Shown: in pieces, positions 14,706 through 16,689 of the stretch
How the letters are laid out: the number at the start of each line of letters is the position of its first letter
Position numbering within the stretch: the stretch's first letter is position 1
DNA from: an uncultured Bacilli bacterium
GTDB taxonomy: Bacteria > Bacillota_I > Bacilli_A > ML615J-28 > CAG-698
DNA length: 16,689 bases
Reading direction: 5' to 3'
Assembly (NCBI GenBank): GCA_947627395.1
Contig: CANQVW010000019.1
Span: 1 to 16,689, forward strand
Program-made: the position numbers and the translations under genes
Notes under the pieces: model-generated
Databases searched by the model: none
What the model was told of the DNA's origin: nothing
What the model saw: the letters and a program-made list of their open reading frames with translations, nothing else

Positions 14706-15611
14706 TTAAAAGTTGACAAATATCCATTCACACTCTAAAGAAATGTGAAATTTATGTTTTACTTCTTCTTGAATCAAATGAATCAGTTGATTCATGTCGT
14801 AACTTGTAGCATGACCCAAATTAATTAAAAAATTACTATGTTTCATAGATACTTGCGCTTCTCCAATTCTTTTACCACGATATCCAATAGCATCAATCAT
14901 TTTCCATACTGAAAAAGAAATGGTATTTTTAAATGTTGAACCTGCATTTTTTTCTTTTAAGGGCTGTTTATCTTTTCTATTTTTTGTTTTCAAGTGAATT
15001 TCATCCAAAATATCTCTTTCTTTTCTTTCTTCTAATAAAAAAGTGGCATTTAAAATAATCCAATGTTCTTTTAATATTTTTGAACTTCGATATTCAAATT
15101 CTATTTCATGGTTTTTAAGAGTAATGAGTTTTCCTTCTTGGTTTACACATAAAACTTCCATACAAACGTCACTAATTTCTTTTCCATATGCGCCAGCATT
15201 CATAGCAACAAGTCCACCAATCGTGGCAGGAATTCCACTTAAAAATTCCATGCCACCATATCCTTTTTTCGCAAGTTCATAAATAATGGGAGTCATCATA
15301 CATCCTGCATAAATGGTAATTTTATTTTTTCTTAAAATATAGCGAATATTCATTTTTTTAAAGCAAACAACAATCCCTAAATAAGGATCATCATTGGCAA
15401 AGACATTACTTCCATTTCCAATAATAAAAAGTGGTACAAAAGAATGTTGTTGATAATAGGAATAAAATTTTAAAAAATGATCCATGGTATCAGGATAATA
15501 AACTAAAGCAATTTTACCCCCAATTCCGAATGTTGTTAAATCTTGAAATGTACAATGAATATCAACGACACCTAAATGGTGATGATGAATATAATCGACA
15601 TAATGATTCAT
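14706..15611 (-). CDS. murB: UDP-N-acetylenolpyruvoylglucosamine reductase MurB
   Basis: FAD- and NADPH-dependent cytoplasmic enzyme that reduces UDP-GlcNAc-enolpyruvate to UDP-MurNAc, the second committed step of peptidoglycan synthesis. Its 301 residues match the short type II form found in Firmicutes. The FAD-binding part shows TTFGIGG (26-32), GNGSNV (65-70), LSGIPATIGG (124-133) and MNAGAYG (137-143). The catalytic region shows YRSS (174-177), KDKQP and NAGSTFKN with the proton-donor Ser225, then RIGEAQVSMKHSNFLIN (248-264). The C-terminal LECEW (292-296) fits the motif carrying the catalytic Glu. The usual Pro after FKN is replaced by Thr. Its ATG overlaps the murG stop as ATGA, so the two are translationally coupled. 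Confidence 0.97.
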   Translation of the reverse strand: MNHYVDYIHHHHLGVVDIHCTFQDLTTFGIGGKIALVYYPDTMDHFLKFYSYYQQHSFVPLFIIGNGSNVFANDDPYLGIVVCFKKMNIRYILRKNKITIYAGCMMTPIIYELAKKGYGGMEFLSGIPATIGGLVAMNAGAYGKEISDVCMEVLCVNQEGKLITLKNHEIEFEYRSSKILKEHWIILNATFLLEERKERDILDEIHLKTKNRKDKQPLKEKNAGSTFKNTISFSVWKMIDAIGYRGKRIGEAQVSMKHSNFLINLGHATSYDMNQLIHLIQEEVKHKFHISLECEWIFVNF

Positions 15612-16681
15612 AAATATTTCTCCACTTCCTCAACAAATAAATCTAAAGAGGACGAAAAAGGAAGTTTTGAAATATTTTCTTTGATTTTTTGATGAAGTTG
15701 ATATTGATTCATTAAAGGTTCTAATACTTCTAGCAAGGATTGTTTTGTTAAATGGGATTCTTGCAATACTTTAGCTGCTTGGTACTGTTCCATATATTGA
15801 GCATTCTTTTCTTGATGATGTTTGGTTACGTTAGGTGATGGAATAAAAATTGCAACTTTTCTTAAGGCAATAATTTCACTCATTGTTGTTGCTCCACTTC
15901 TAGAAATAACAACCCATGCCTTTAAAAGGTAAGAAATAAATTGATGTGTAAATGGTAAAATAGTAAAAGTGGGAGAGGAGATTTGTTTGATTTTATCTTC
16001 ACGTTTTTCATAATAAGTTTTTCCAGTAATTAGGGTAACATGATATCCTTTTTCTTGAAAGATTGGAGAAAGCAAAAGAGCAATATCATTCATTTTTTCA
16101 CTTCCTCTACTTCCTCCAACAATTAAAATATTTTTGGGATCTTCATAAAAGATTGGATATTGATTTTTTATTTCTGATGTTCTAGGATTTCCTATGACTT
16201 TTACATGTTGATTATTTGAAAACTCTTCAATTGGAAAAGATAGAAGGGCTCTATCAACTTGATCTAAAACAATGCGATTGGATAAACCCATCACTGCATT
16301 TTGTTCGTGTAAAATGGTTTTTAGATTCATACGAGTTGCAACCTTTAAAGTAACTCCACTGATATACCCACCCATACCAATAACTAAATGAATTTGATAT
16401 TTTTGTAAAATGTCTTTTATTGTCTTTTTTGCTTTGATATATAAAATAAATGTTTGAATGTTTTTTAAGGATAAACTTCTTTTTAACCCTTGCATGGAAA
16501 TATAAAAAGTTTGTGTAAATAAATTTGTTTTTTCGATCAATTCCTTTTCTAATCCCTTTTTTGTACCAATAAAGTATATTTCATATCCTTTTTGTTTTAA
16601 GACCTTGGCAACAGGAAGTAAAGGATAAATATGTCCTAACGTTCCTCCACCAACAAATACAATTTTTTTACTTTCTTTCAT
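15608..16681 (-). CDS. murG: Lipid II synthase MurG (GlcNAc transferase)
   Basis: Membrane-associated GT28 glycosyltransferase that adds GlcNAc from UDP-GlcNAc to lipid I, giving lipid II. Its 357 residues are the normal length. Motifs in order are GGGTLGHIYP (11-20), GMGGYISG (102-109), HEQNAVMGLSNR (125-136), GNPR (164-167), VGGSRGSEKMN (188-198), SRSGATTMSEI (260-270) and PSPNVTKHHQEKNA (281-294). In the first loop the usual TGGH reads TLGH. Only eight bases precede the chosen ATG, so its ribosome binding site is outside the window. The upstream frame stays open to the window edge, so a slightly longer N-terminus cannot be excluded, although MKESKKIVFVGGG already fits the family. Confidence 0.96.
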   Translation of the reverse strand: MKESKKIVFVGGGTLGHIYPLLPVAKVLKQKGYEIYFIGTKKGLEKELIEKTNLFTQTFYISMQGLKRSLSLKNIQTFILYIKAKKTIKDILQKYQIHLVIGMGGYISGVTLKVATRMNLKTILHEQNAVMGLSNRIVLDQVDRALLSFPIEEFSNNQHVKVIGNPRTSEIKNQYPIFYEDPKNILIVGGSRGSEKMNDIALLLSPIFQEKGYHVTLITGKTYYEKREDKIKQISSPTFTILPFTHQFISYLLKAWVVISRSGATTMSEIIALRKVAIFIPSPNVTKHHQEKNAQYMEQYQAAKVLQESHLTKQSLLEVLEPLMNQYQLHQKIKENISKLPFSSSLDLFVEEVEKYL

Positions 16682-16689
16682 GGTTATCA

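Noticed and set aside
1..16689. Mycoplasma-type genetic code, suggested by the AT-rich sequence and Mollicutes-like lipoproteins
   Set aside because: TGA ends murG and sigG at the family lengths and Trp is encoded by TGG. Cell-wall and sporulation genes also argue against a mollicute.
1..16689. CRISPR array, tRNA, rRNA, insertion sequence or prophage genes
   Set aside because: The only repeats are in-frame protein domain repeats. No cloverleaf, transposase, integrase or short spaced palindromic repeats were found on either strand by eye.

Overview
AT-rich window from an endospore-forming, cell-wall-containing low-G+C Firmicute, most like a Bacilli/Erysipelotrichia- or RF39-type gut lineage. 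This rests on gene order and protein similarity recalled from memory, not on a search. All supported genes lie on the minus strand, so the reading direction is from base 16689 down to base 1. TGA is used as a stop (murG, sigG) and Trp is TGG, so this is the standard bacterial code and not the Mycoplasma code.

Bases 16681-13483 hold cell-wall and division genes: murG (lipid II synthesis) and murB (UDP-MurNAc synthesis), overlapping by ATGA, then ftsZ behind its own extended -10 promoter and closed by a strong terminator. The divIB and ftsA genes that often lie between murB and ftsZ are absent here.

Bases 13434-11027 hold the sporulation sigma cassette spoIIGA-sigE-sigG, in the same place after ftsZ as in Bacillus subtilis. 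SpoIIGA is the membrane aspartic protease that activates pro-sigma-E in the mother cell; sigma-G is the late forespore factor. Two control signals can be read from the sequence. One is a spoIIG-type promoter with 22 bp between its -35 and -10, which starts just after the ftsZ terminator. The other is a sigma-G-type promoter (GCATA, 18 bp, CATCATA) directly before sigG. A strong hairpin terminator closes the cassette.

Bases 10969-223 hold two giant lipoproteins (2037 and 1498 residues) with lipobox signal peptides. Both are built almost wholly from repeats. Each starts with three bacterial Ig-like domains and both share a second, unnamed beta-rich domain: one copy in the larger protein, six in the smaller. 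The larger protein also carries a roughly 400-residue super-module repeated three times. Each gene is followed by a terminator. At bases 1-25 a further gene begins, with a good promoter and RBS, a Lys-rich start and most of its sequence outside the window. The lipoproteins look like lipid-anchored surface proteins of unknown ligand. They are the least understood part of the window; the sporulation promoters are the best-resolved regulatory part. No tRNA, rRNA, CRISPR array or mobile element was seen, and no gene-free stretch exceeds 300 bases.
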